64,000 nucleotides of DNA from Cupriavidus sp. YR651 (GTDB taxonomy: Bacteria; Pseudomonadota; Gammaproteobacteria; Burkholderiales; Burkholderiaceae), in contig NZ_FMYZ01000004.1 of the NCBI RefSeq assembly GCF_900101625.1, forward strand, positions 61,571-125,570, read 5' to 3'. Position numbers and translations under genes: made by a program. How positions within the stretch are numbered: the stretch's first letter is position 1; the number at the start of each line of letters is the position of its first letter. The notes beneath the pieces are model-generated. The model searched no databases. It was given only the letters and a program-made list of their open reading frames with translations, and was not told the DNA's origin. Shown piece by piece: positions 19,695 through 28,108 of the stretch.

Positions 19695-22063
19695 GCCGGG
19701 CTCCTGGTAGCGGCCTGGATGGCGCGCCAGACTTTTGGCGGCGTTAGCGGCATATCGAGATGGACAATGCCGAACGGCTTCAGCGCATCGCAGACGGCTG
19801 CGACGATGGCGGGTGGCGCGCCGACGCAGCCGGCCTCGCCGATGCCCTTGGCGCCGAGGGGATTGGTCGGTGAAGGGGAGACCTGGAAGGCAGTACGCAT
19901 GCGCGGAACCTGCTCGATGCGCGGGAACCCGTAGTCGAGCAGAGACCCCGACAGGAGCTGGCCGGCATCGTCATAGATCGCTTCCTCATGGAGTGCCTGG
20001 CCGATACCCTGCGCGATGCCGCCATGCATCTGCCCGTGGCAGAGCAGCGGGTTGATCAGCACGCCGACGTCGTCGACCGCAACGTAGTCAAGGATCTGCA
20101 CCATGCCTGTGTCGGTGTCCACCTCCACGACGACCGCGTGGCAACCGTTGGGTGCGCCCATCGCAGTCGGTTCATAGAACACGCGCTCTTCCAGGCCAGC
20201 CTCCATGTCGCGCGGCAGCTTGCTTGCCACATATGCCATCCTGGCGACTTCGGCAAAGGACGCGGAGGCGCCGGCCTCCGTGGAGAATGCGCCGTTGGCA
20301 TAGCGGACGCTGTCTTCCGGAGCCTCCAGCATGATGGCTGCGATCTTGCGCGCCTTGTCGAGGATCTTCCCGGCCGCTACATAGGCTGCGGAACCACCGA
20401 CCGGCATCGAGCGCGAGTTGAACGTGCCGTGGCCGGCCAGGACCCGGTCGGTATCGCCCTGCACGACGTCGATGTCCTCCATCGGCAACTGCAGTGCGTC
20501 GCCCACGATCTGGGCAAAGCTGGTGGCATGGCCATGGCCCTGCGGCATGGAGCCGCTGAACAAGGTCACCTTGCCATCGGAATGCACGCGCAGGTGGGCA
20601 CTCTCCCAACCGCCGCGATCAAAGCCAACGCGGTGCAGCAGCTGCGAGTTGCCCATGCCGACCAACTCCAGGTAGCAGATCACGCCAATGCCGACATACC
20701 GGCCCTGTTGACGCAACGAAATCTGGCGCTCGCGCCAGCCGTTGTAATCGATCATCTCCGTGGCCTGGGACAGGCAGGCCTCGTAGTCGCCGCTATCCCA
20801 CTTGCCACGTGCATTGTTGTGCGGCTGATAGGGGAACTGGTCGGCCCGCACCAGGTTCAGCCGGCGCAATGCAACCGGGTCGATGTCCAGCTCGTTGGCA
20901 ACCGCATCCATCATCCGCTCGACGATGTAGGCGGCTTCCGGCCGGCCCGCGCCGCGATAGGCATCGACCGGCGTGGTGTTGGTCGTCACCAGGTTGACCT
21001 GTACGTCCACGGAGTTGATCTGGTAATTGCCGGTGACGTAGCTAGCCGTGTTGACGGTGGGGATGCCGGTTCCCATGTTGGACAGGTAGGCACCCAGATT
21101 GGCATAGGACCTGACCCGGATCCCGAGCACCTTGCCGTCTTTCGTGACCGGGGCGTCCACGTACTCCACATGGGCGCGCCCATGCGTGGTGGCCACGTGA
21201 TTCTCGCTGCGGGTTTCGGTCCAGCTGATGGCGCGGCCGAAATGTCGGGAGGCAAAGGCCACCAGCACCTCCTCCACATAGAAGTGCATCTTGCACCCGA
21301 AACCGCCACCGATATCGGGCGCCACGATGCGGATGCGGTGCTCGGGCCAGCCCAGCGTTTCCGCGAGCCACCGCCGGGACATGTGCGGCACCTGGCTCGG
21401 CAGGATGAAGGTAAGGCGCTCGTCGGCGGCATCGTAGCTGGCGCAGAGCGCGCGGGGTTCCAGCGGGCTGGGAATCAGGCGCTGGTTGACCAGACGAATC
21501 GACACGACACGGTCAGCCGCCTGGACAGCTGCCTCGTAGTCACCGCCTTTCAGCTTGAATACGCCGATCAGGTTGCCGGGGACGTTGTCATGGAGTTGCG
21601 GTGCCCCGTCCTGCAGCGCGGCTTCCGCCTGCACCACCACAGGCAGTTCGTCATAGTCGACCAGCAGCAGTTCGGCAGCATCGGCCGCCTGTTCGCGCGT
21701 TTCCGCCACCACCATGGCGACGGCCTCGCCCACATACCGCACGCATTCGGCAGGTAGCGGCGGATGGGGCGGTACCTTGGAATCGCCGACCACCCAGTTC
21801 GGGCGGATGTCGCCGACCTTTCCGGCGATTTCCGCATGGGTCAGCACACCGACCACGCCAGGCGATGCAAGCGCGGCGCTCGTGTCGATATGCCGGATTC
21901 GCGCATGCGCGAACGGCGACCTGACGAAGGCGGCGAAGACCATGCCGGGGAATTGGTAGTCGTCGGTGAAGCGGCCTTGTCCGCTCATCAGGCGCTGGTC
22001 TTCACGCCGCTTTACCGGCTTGCCGATGTGGCGCGTGGCGAGGTCCTGTTGTCCTTCACTCAT
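19691..22063 (-). CDS. Molybdenum hydroxylase, molybdopterin large subunit (CoxL-like)
   Basis: A 790-residue large subunit binding molybdenum with a molybdopterin dinucleotide. GGGFG at about 252-256, AYRGAGRPE at about 368-376 and the Glu in GAKGIGEAG near the C terminus (family catalytic base) are all visible. The active-site loop is AYRGAGRPE, not the AYRCSFR of form I CO dehydrogenase, so it is not predicted to oxidise CO. ATG at 22063 follows AGGAGGCCTGCC. The substrate is probably a heteroaromatic ring, an aldehyde or an acyl-CoA of such a compound. Confidence 0.92.
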   Translation of the reverse strand: MSEGQQDLATRHIGKPVKRREDQRLMSGQGRFTDDYQFPGMVFAAFVRSPFAHARIRHIDTSAALASPGVVGVLTHAEIAGKVGDIRPNWVVGDSKVPPHPPLPAECVRYVGEAVAMVVAETREQAADAAELLLVDYDELPVVVQAEAALQDGAPQLHDNVPGNLIGVFKLKGGDYEAAVQAADRVVSIRLVNQRLIPSPLEPRALCASYDAADERLTFILPSQVPHMSRRWLAETLGWPEHRIRIVAPDIGGGFGCKMHFYVEEVLVAFASRHFGRAISWTETRSENHVATTHGRAHVEYVDAPVTKDGKVLGIRVRSYANLGAYLSNMGTGIPTVNTASYVTGNYQINSVDVQVNLVTTNTTPVDAYRGAGRPEAAYIVERMMDAVANELDIDPVALRRLNLVRADQFPYQPHNNARGKWDSGDYEACLSQATEMIDYNGWRERQISLRQQGRYVGIGVICYLELVGMGNSQLLHRVGFDRGGWESAHLRVHSDGKVTLFSGSMPQGHGHATSFAQIVGDALQLPMEDIDVVQGDTDRVLAGHGTFNSRSMPVGGSAAYVAAGKILDKARKIAAIMLEAPEDSVRYANGAFSTEAGASASFAEVARMAYVASKLPRDMEAGLEERVFYEPTAMGAPNGCHAVVVEVDTDTGMVQILDYVAVDDVGVLINPLLCHGQMHGGIAQGIGQALHEEAIYDDAGQLLSGSLLDYGFPRIEQVPRMRTAFQVSPSPTNPLGAKGIGEAGCVGAPPAIVAAVCDALKPFGIVHLDMPLTPPKVWRAIQAATRSPA

Positions 22064-22565
22064 GGCAGGCCTCCTGCGTGGATTGAGTCGCGCTTGCGTC
22101 AAGGAAGTTCGCCGCAAGGAGAACCGCGTCAACGATGTGCTGATACCCGGTGCAGCGGCACAGGTTGCCGTGCAGCGCATCGCGCACCGCTTCCTCCGAA
22201 GGATGCGGCGTCGCAAGCAGTAGCGCCCGCGCAGCCATCAGCATGCCCGGCGTGCAGAAGCCGCACTGGAGCCCATGGCACTCGTTGAATGCCCGCTTCA
22301 GCGCCGTAGTGACCGGATCCTCTGACATGCCTTCTATCGTGTGCACGCTGCTGCCGTCGGTCTGCACAGCCAGCACCGTACATGACTTGGCGCACTTCTG
22401 ATCGATCAATACGGTACAGGCGCCACACTGCGAGGTATCGCAGCCGATATGCACGCCGGTCAGCCGAAGTGAATCCCGCAAGAGATGGACAAGAAGCCGC
22501 CTGGGTTCCATCTCTATCGTGCGCGGCGTGCCATTGACAGTGTTATGTATCTGCATGAGTGCCAT
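22056..22565 (-). CDS. Molybdenum hydroxylase, [2Fe-2S] small subunit (CoxS-like)
   Basis: A 169-residue small subunit with two [2Fe-2S] clusters: Cys42, Cys47, Cys50, Cys62 (plant ferredoxin type) and Cys101, Cys104, Cys136, Cys138 (CGFC and CRC motifs). ATG at 22565 is preferred because the family starts a few residues before the first strand. A TTG at 22616, overlapping the stop of the upstream gene and preceded by CAGGAG, is an alternative adding 17 residues. It overlaps the large-subunit gene by 8 nt. Confidence 0.9.
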   Translation of the reverse strand: MALMQIHNTVNGTPRTIEMEPRRLLVHLLRDSLRLTGVHIGCDTSQCGACTVLIDQKCAKSCTVLAVQTDGSSVHTIEGMSEDPVTTALKRAFNECHGLQCGFCTPGMLMAARALLLATPHPSEEAVRDALHGNLCRCTGYQHIVDAVLLAANFLDASATQSTQEACHE

Positions 22566-22612
22566 CTTGTCTCGTTGTTTGCTTGTCTCGGTGAAACGAC
22601 GATCGTCATACG

Positions 22613-23074
22613 TCAAGGCGAGGCAGTCTCCTGGCGCTCGCTCACCAATTTCTCGAATCGCGAGAAGAAGTCCGCCAGAAGCTTGTTGGCCACCGAGCCC
22701 ACCAGACGCGAGCCAATCTGCGCGAGCTTGCCGCCCAACTGAGCCGTCGCCAGGTAGTGCAATGTGGTCCCGCCGTCGGAATCCTCCAGACGGATGTTTG
22801 CATTGAGTTTTCCGAAGCCGGCGATCCCACCGCTCCCATTCCCCTCGATGCGGTATCCGACGCGCTCTTCGTGGTTGGAGAATCGCGCGATGCCTTTGAA
22901 GCGCGCCTTGATCGGGCCGATCGAGGCGACAATCACCGCGTCGTAAGCGCCGTCATCCTGCAGCTGAAATTGCTCGCAGCCCGGCAAGCATTCCTGCAAG
23001 GTTTGGTGATCGTTAAGGCGTCTCCACACTTCCGCTCGTGACGCACCAATATGCTGTGAGCCGTTGAATTCCAC
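22613..23074 (-). CDS. CoxG-like SRPBCC protein
   Basis: A 153-residue protein of the CoxG/SRPBCC family, seen from MEFNGSQHIGASRAEVWRRL and the LPGCEQF segment. CoxG proteins accompany CoxSML-type hydroxylases and are implicated in membrane attachment or maturation. The start is GTG at 23074 with a strong AAAGGAGG. It is the first gene of the operon; a palindromic operator candidate lies 24 nt upstream. The predicted protein stops right after the helical C terminus, without the long hydrophobic tail of some CoxG proteins. Confidence 0.88.
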   Translation of the reverse strand: MEFNGSQHIGASRAEVWRRLNDHQTLQECLPGCEQFQLQDDGAYDAVIVASIGPIKARFKGIARFSNHEERVGYRIEGNGSGGIAGFGKLNANIRLEDSDGGTTLHYLATAQLGGKLAQIGSRLVGSVANKLLADFFSRFEKLVSERQETASP

Positions 23075-23098
23075 GCTGCCTCCTTTGGGCTTTCCTGC

Positions 23099-23120
23099 AA
23101 TGTATTCGATGTTAACATCG
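23099..23120. promoter_or_regulatory. Candidate TetR operator before the Mo-hydroxylase operon
   Basis: The right half-site GTTAACATC (23111-23119) matches the sites at 10267 and 11195; the left half, AATGTATTC (23099-23107), is weaker but has the same 3-nt spacing. The centre also forms a perfect 14-bp palindrome, CGATGTTAACATCG, at 23107-23120. It lies just upstream of the GTG at 23074. Confidence 0.55.
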
Positions 23121-23291
23121 TAGAAATATCGATCGTACTGGTCAAGCTTGAATCGCTACCACCGCATCCGTGCTTACCCTATGCGGAAACTGAAAATGGG
23201 TTGAGAAGTGATCGAGGAGTGCAACGTGTTCAGCGTATGAGGCCGTTGCACCCCACAGATCCGTTGCGACAGGAGTGTTGAACGCTTCCGT

Positions 23292-24479
23292 CTACAGCAT
23301 TGCTTCAATCGCAAGCGCGATACCTTGCCCACCTCCAATACAGAGGGTGACGATGCCCCGCCGGATGCCATCGGCATGCATGCTGTGCAGGAGGCGTGTG
23401 GTGAGGATGGCACCGGTAGCACCGATCGGGTGGCCGTGCGCGATCGCACCGCCGTCGACGTTGATGATGTCGTGAGGCAACCCCAACTCCGCCGCGATGG
23501 CGAGAGGCACAGCGGCAAACGCTTCATTGATCTCGAAACGTTCGACATCGCCCAGCGACCATTGGGCGCGCGCCAGTGCCTGATGGACTGCCGGCACGGG
23601 GCCCAGTCCGAACATCCCGGGTTCGACCGCGCCGAGTCCATATGCGACAAGGCGTCCGAGCGGCCGCAGCCCTCTCTTTTCCGCAATGGCACGGTCCGCG
23701 ACGATCATGGCCGCTGCGCCGCTGTTGATACCCGGTGCGTTGCCCGCGGTAATGGTGCCGTCGCGACGGAATGCCGGCTTCAGCCTGGAGAGTCCCTCGA
23801 CCGTGGTGTCGGGCCGATTTGTTTCATCCTTCGCGAACGAGATCGTGCCGGTCTTCCCTTTCACAGGCACGGCGACGATTTGTTCATCGAATCTTCCCCG
23901 AGCCTGCGCAAGAGAGAACCGTTGTTGGGAGCGCTCGGCCCAGCGATCCTGTGCCTCCCTGCTCAGTTCGTAGCGCTGCGCGAGATCCTCGGTGTGCCAG
24001 CCGGAGTGTTCGCCGGAGAACGCGTCGACGAGACCGTCCATCAGCACGCTGTCATGCAAGGTAGCGTCGCCCATGCGCTGGCCCCAGCGGGCCGCAGGCA
24101 TCAGATAGGGCGCGCGGTCCATGTTCTCCATGCCGCCCGCGATGGCGATGTCCACATAGCCCAGACGGACCTCGTCCGCCGCGGAGGCGATGGCCTGCGC
24201 GCCGGATCCGCATACCCGGTTGACGGTGAGGGATGGGACGGATTTCGGAATGCCGCCGTTGATGGCCGCCTGGCGCGCCGGGTTCATCTTGTTGCCCGCC
24301 TGGATCACGTTTCCAAGCACGACGGAACCCACAAGCTCGGGGTTCAGCAAGGCGCGATCCACGGTTGCCTGGATCACCGTGGCACCGAGCTCTGTAGCCG
24401 GTACGGTCTTCAGTGAGCCGTTGAAAGCGCCGACAGGGGTGCGAACAGGTTCGCAGAGTACGACTTCCTTGGTATTCAT
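23292..24479 (-). CDS. Acetyl-CoA acetyltransferase (thiolase)
   Basis: A 395-residue thiolase. Catalytic Cys90 is in NRVCGSGAQA, and NEAFAAVP, GGAIAHGHPIGATG and CIGGGQG complete the active site. It cleaves 3-oxoacyl-CoA to acetyl-CoA or condenses acetyl-CoA. GGAGGTAACCG precedes the ATG. It lies upstream of the CoxG-first operon in the same direction, separated by 217 nt with an operator candidate, so it is probably transcribed separately, though a role in the same pathway is likely. Confidence 0.9.
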   Translation of the reverse strand: MNTKEVVLCEPVRTPVGAFNGSLKTVPATELGATVIQATVDRALLNPELVGSVVLGNVIQAGNKMNPARQAAINGGIPKSVPSLTVNRVCGSGAQAIASAADEVRLGYVDIAIAGGMENMDRAPYLMPAARWGQRMGDATLHDSVLMDGLVDAFSGEHSGWHTEDLAQRYELSREAQDRWAERSQQRFSLAQARGRFDEQIVAVPVKGKTGTISFAKDETNRPDTTVEGLSRLKPAFRRDGTITAGNAPGINSGAAAMIVADRAIAEKRGLRPLGRLVAYGLGAVEPGMFGLGPVPAVHQALARAQWSLGDVERFEINEAFAAVPLAIAAELGLPHDIINVDGGAIAHGHPIGATGAILTTRLLHSMHADGIRRGIVTLCIGGGQGIALAIEAML

Positions 24480-24499
24480 CGGTTACCTCCTGGGTGGGT

Positions 24500-24703
24500 T
24501 CAAGCGTAGCGCTTGAGGTCGTAGGGATGGCGGGCAGGCTGGCCAAGCGAGTCGGCCACCCTGCAGTAGGTGTTTTCTGTCCGGGCGCACGCCACGCCGG
24601 AGTCTTTTGGCGGCCGGCCTGCGGCATTGGCCACAGGCGCCAGACTTGCGGCGGCAAGCGCCGCAAGGAAGATCAGTGCAGCACGATGTCGATTCATGTT
24701 CAT
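24500..24703 (-). CDS. Small exported hypothetical protein
   Basis: A 67-residue protein with a clear signal peptide (NRHR, hydrophobic core, cleavage near VANA|AG). The mature part of about 40 residues holds two Cys (VACARTENTYC) that could form a disulfide. No family recognised. It starts 12 nt after the EmrB stop and ends 20 nt before the thiolase ATG, so it may belong to either transcript. The ribosome-binding site is weak. Confidence 0.5.
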   Translation of the reverse strand: MNMNRHRAALIFLAALAAASLAPVANAAGRPPKDSGVACARTENTYCRVADSLGQPARHPYDLKRYA

Positions 24704-24715
24704 TTGCCGTCGGGA

Positions 24716-26335
24716 TCAGTGGGCATCGGCGGACGGGGCCTTCGGCGGGGCGACCTTGCGCATGAGCGGCACCAGCGGCGTCGCAATGGCAAAGCACACG
24801 AAGATGGCCAGGAACGCATCGGAGTAGGTGAGCGTGTGGGCCTCGCGCATGGCAAGAGACCAGAGTTGCTTGACGGCGGCGGCGTTGCCGTCATTGACTT
24901 CATTGCTCAGCAGCGTCAGGCGTGTCGTGGCGTCGTTCAGGAAGGCGGCCATCGCTTCGTTGCGGATGTTCAGGTGCTCGGCCAGGCGCAGGAAGTGGAG
25001 GTTTGTCCGGTCGTTCAGGATCGTGGCGCATGCGGCGATGCCAATCGCGCCGCCCAGGTTCCGCATCAGGTTGAACAGGCCCGAGGCCTGCTTCAATCTG
25101 GCGGGCGGCAATGCGCCGAGCGCGAGCGTTACCGTGGGTGCAACGGCAAACTGCTGCGCCGCACCGCGCAGCGCCTGAGGCAGGAGTAGTTCGGCCCCAC
25201 CCCAGTCGTGCATGATCGGCATGAAGTTCCACATCGAGAGCGCGAAGAGCGCCAGGCCGAACATCAGCAGCCAACGCAGATCCACCCGGTTTGCAAAGTA
25301 CGCATAGATCGGGATCGACATCACCTGGAACAGGCCAGTGGAGAAAATGGCCAGCCCGGTCTGCAATGCGCTGAAGCCGCGTACCTGCCCCAGGAACAGC
25401 GGGGTCAGATAGATCGTCGCGAAGATGCCAATGCCCGTGACGAAGGAGAAAACGCATCCGAGCGCGAAATTTACGTCCTTCAAGGCGGACAGGTCGACGA
25501 CGGGGTTCTTGTAGGTCAGGGACCGCCACAGAAATCCGATGCCCGCAATGCCCGATATCCACGCCGTGGTCAGGATGACGTGGTCGCCCAGCCAATCCCA
25601 GCGCGGTCCTTCCTCCAGGGTGTATTCGAGGCAGCCAAGGAAGAGCGCCAATAGCACCATGCCGAGATAGTCGGCACCCTTGAGCAGCGACCAGTCCGGT
25701 TCGTCGATCTTGACGAGGATGGGCACCACAATGGTGACGAATATGCCGGGGGCGAGGTTGATGAAGAAGAGCCAGTGCCACGAGAAATTGTCGGTGATCC
25801 AGCCACCGATGGTTGGCCCCAGCGTCGGCGCCAGAGACGCCAGTCCGCCAATGATGGCGGCCGCCGCCACGCGCTGTTTGCCTTCGAAAAAGGCAAACGC
25901 GGTGGTGAATACCATCGGAATCATCGAGCCACCGAGAAAGCCCTGCGCCGCGCGAAAGGCAATCATGCTTTCGATGTTCCAGGCTATCCCGCAGAGCAGA
26001 CTGGTCACCGTGAATCCGGCGGCCGAAGCGGCGAACAGCCAGCGCGTGGACATGACGCGGGCCAACCATCCGGACAGCGGAATGATGATGATCTCGGCGA
26101 TCAGGTAAGCGGTCTGGACCCAGACCGTTTCATCGGCGCCTGCGGAAATGCCACCACCGATATCGCGCAACGATGCCGAGACGATCTGGATATCCAGCAG
26201 CGCGATGAACATGCCGACGCACATCGTCGCGAACGCGAACACCTTGGTGCGCATCGGCAGTTCGCTTGGCGACAGCGTGGGCAAGGGCGCCGGCGCATTC
26301 GACGCGGCAGCGCTGGCGGAGACTGCTGTACTCAT
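24716..26335 (-). CDS. EmrB/QacA-type MFS multidrug transporter (DHA2)
   Basis: A 539-residue inner-membrane transporter with about 14 membrane segments. Early motifs FIALLDIQIVSASLRDIGGG and WVQTAYLIAEIIIIPLSGWL are typical of the DHA2/EmrB family. It overlaps the end of the EmrA-like gene (ATGA) and works with it as a proton-driven efflux pump, presumably through the NodT-type outer-membrane factor encoded divergently. Confidence 0.92.
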   Translation of the reverse strand: MSTAVSASAAASNAPAPLPTLSPSELPMRTKVFAFATMCVGMFIALLDIQIVSASLRDIGGGISAGADETVWVQTAYLIAEIIIIPLSGWLARVMSTRWLFAASAAGFTVTSLLCGIAWNIESMIAFRAAQGFLGGSMIPMVFTTAFAFFEGKQRVAAAAIIGGLASLAPTLGPTIGGWITDNFSWHWLFFINLAPGIFVTIVVPILVKIDEPDWSLLKGADYLGMVLLALFLGCLEYTLEEGPRWDWLGDHVILTTAWISGIAGIGFLWRSLTYKNPVVDLSALKDVNFALGCVFSFVTGIGIFATIYLTPLFLGQVRGFSALQTGLAIFSTGLFQVMSIPIYAYFANRVDLRWLLMFGLALFALSMWNFMPIMHDWGGAELLLPQALRGAAQQFAVAPTVTLALGALPPARLKQASGLFNLMRNLGGAIGIAACATILNDRTNLHFLRLAEHLNIRNEAMAAFLNDATTRLTLLSNEVNDGNAAAVKQLWSLAMREAHTLTYSDAFLAIFVCFAIATPLVPLMRKVAPPKAPSADAH

Positions 26336-27444
26336 GACTTGCTCGCTTCCCTGGACTCGCGGGTATCGACTTCCGCCACGACCGACAAGCCGGGGCGCAG
26401 GAGGCCGAGCTTCGCGTCTTCTGCGTCGAGCACGATGCGAACGGGTACGCGCTGAACGATCTTGGTGAAGTTGCCGGTGGCGTTTTCAGGCGGCAGCACG
26501 CTGAACTGGGCACCAGTGGCGGGTGCGACGCTCGCCACGCGGCCATGGAACACCTTGCCGGGCATGACGTCAGCCACGATCGTGGCGCGCACGCCGGGTT
26601 TCATATGCGCCAGTTGGCCTTCCTTGAAGTTGGCGTCCACCCAGAGCCCGGTTGCCGGCACGATCGAAAGAAGCTGGCCGCCGTTGGAGGCATAGGCCCC
26701 CACGCGCGCGCGACGATTTCCCACGGTGCCGTCGACGGGGGCGCGCAGTTCGGTGTAGCCCAGGTTGAGTTGGGCCAGGTCACGCTCGGCGATGGCCTGG
26801 GCCAGCGACGCCTGTGCCTGCTGCTTCTGCGTGGCGATGACTTCGAGTTGGCGTTGTGTGGCTTCGGCACTGGCCTTGGCTTTCTGGCCATTGGCGACCG
26901 ATGCCTTGTAGTCGGCATCCGCCTTCTGGGAGCTCTGGACGGATACGGCGGATTTTTCGACCAGGCTGGCATAGCGCGTCTGGTCGTCACGCGCACGGAC
27001 CGTTTCCGCATCGACGGCGGCAACGCCGGCCCTGGCCTCCGCGATCACGGCCTGCTGGAGCCTTTCGCGTGCGTCCAGATTGGCGAGCAGCGCTTGTTGA
27101 GATGCCACGGCGCCTTCGGCTTTCGCCAGCGCGGCACGATAGTCACGGTCATCGATGCGGGCCAGAAGATCGCCTTTGTGGACCACCTGGTTGTCGGTCA
27201 CGAGAACCTCGGCCAGATAGCCAGGCACCTTTGCGGCGATCAGGGTGACGTCTCCGCCGACGTACGCGTCATCGGTCTCTTCCATGTAGCGCCCGTCGGC
27301 CCACCAGTGGTATCCGTAGCCTGCCGCAGCCAGGGCAATCAGCACACCGCTACCGCGGATCAGTAGCGCCTTCCTGTTGCCTTTGGTCTTGGCCGGGGTG
27401 GCATCGGAAGGGACGCGGTTGGCGGTGGCGGTCGTGCTAGTCAT
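26332..27444 (-). CDS. EmrA/HlyD-type membrane fusion protein
   Basis: A 370-residue periplasmic adaptor: one N-terminal transmembrane helix (residues about 27-45), a lipoyl-like half (VTDNQVVHKGDLLARIDDRDY), a long coiled coil rich in Ala/Gln, and a beta-barrel (PVDGTVGNRRARVG). ATG at 27444 is chosen because upstream sequence overlaps the regulator gene and lacks family features. It links EmrB to the outer-membrane channel. Confidence 0.92.
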   Translation of the reverse strand: MTSTTATANRVPSDATPAKTKGNRKALLIRGSGVLIALAAAGYGYHWWADGRYMEETDDAYVGGDVTLIAAKVPGYLAEVLVTDNQVVHKGDLLARIDDRDYRAALAKAEGAVASQQALLANLDARERLQQAVIAEARAGVAAVDAETVRARDDQTRYASLVEKSAVSVQSSQKADADYKASVANGQKAKASAEATQRQLEVIATQKQQAQASLAQAIAERDLAQLNLGYTELRAPVDGTVGNRRARVGAYASNGGQLLSIVPATGLWVDANFKEGQLAHMKPGVRATIVADVMPGKVFHGRVASVAPATGAQFSVLPPENATGNFTKIVQRVPVRIVLDAEDAKLGLLRPGLSVVAEVDTRESREASKS

Positions 27445-27997
27445 GAAGTTGCTCCGTGCTTGCTTGGGACGCGCCATGAGTTGGCGCAGAGAGGTTTGAT
27501 TCAAGAGGCTGGGTCTGGGCAAAGCGCTCAAGGCGTGCGCGAAGTCCTGCGCTTGCCGCCGGCCCGGGCGCGATGGCGTGGCTGGCTTCGGTGATGCGCT
27601 CGCCGGTGTCGGCATCGATCAGCGCGATGCGCACCGGACGGCCAGACTTGCGCTCGGTCAGCCGTACGGTTTCGCCATCGTCCGAGAAGTGGCGGTTTCC
27701 CCATGCCATCAGGGTCAGGAGTACGGGGCGGAAGTCGCGGCCGAGGTCCGTGAGGACATAGTCGTCGCGTGGCGGATGGGCGCTGTATTGCCGGCGGCTC
27801 ATCAGTCCCTCGTCGACGAGCGTATTCAGTCGCCGCGTCAGCATGTTGGGAGCAATACCCAGCCTCTTATGGAATTCGTCAAAGCGTGTGGCGCCATAGA
27901 AAGCCTCCCGGAGGATCAGCACCGCCCAGGCGTCACCCACGCGTGCAATGCCGCGTGCCATCGGGCATGGAGCATCCTTGTGTGACGTTTTGATCAT
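27437..27997 (-). CDS. HxlR-family transcriptional regulator
   Basis: A 186-residue winged-helix regulator. The N-terminal CPMARGIARVGDAWAVLILR and FDEFHKRLGIAPNMLTRRL are typical of HxlR proteins; Cys11 corresponds to the redox- or ligand-sensing cysteine in some members. A C-terminal extension follows the domain. It overlaps emrA by 8 nt, so regulator and pump share one transcript. It probably binds the repeats between itself and the divergent nodT gene. Confidence 0.88.
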   Translation of the reverse strand: MIKTSHKDAPCPMARGIARVGDAWAVLILREAFYGATRFDEFHKRLGIAPNMLTRRLNTLVDEGLMSRRQYSAHPPRDDYVLTDLGRDFRPVLLTLMAWGNRHFSDDGETVRLTERKSGRPVRIALIDADTGERITEASHAIAPGPAASAGLRARLERFAQTQPLESNLSAPTHGASQASTEQLHD

Positions 27998-28030
27998 GAA
28001 ATCGCGCTCTCAAAAAAACATGTTGCTATC

Positions 28031-28076
28031 ATCATGAAAGTTAGTCTAGGCTAGTAACTAGCATCATGCAAGTGAG
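28031..28076. promoter_or_regulatory. Repeat-rich operator region between hxlR and nodT
   Basis: Direct repeats ATCATGAAAGTTAG (28031-28044) and ATCATGCAAGTGAG (28063-28076) match at 12 of 14 positions and are 32 bp apart, about three helical turns. Between them lies a perfect palindrome, GCTAGT (28050-28055) and ACTAGC (28057-28062) around one base. These are likely HxlR binding sites controlling both directions. Confidence 0.5.
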
Positions 28077-28108
28077 AATTTGCGTGGGATCTGATGAGAG
28101 GAATAGAC

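Noticed and set aside
19988..21757. Plus-strand frame of 589 residues
   Set aside because: Antisense to the Mo-hydroxylase large subunit, whose motifs are all intact.
18822..23074. Aerobic CO dehydrogenase (form I)
   Set aside because: The large subunit has AYRGAGRPE instead of the AYRCSFR loop, and no coxD/E/F genes are near.
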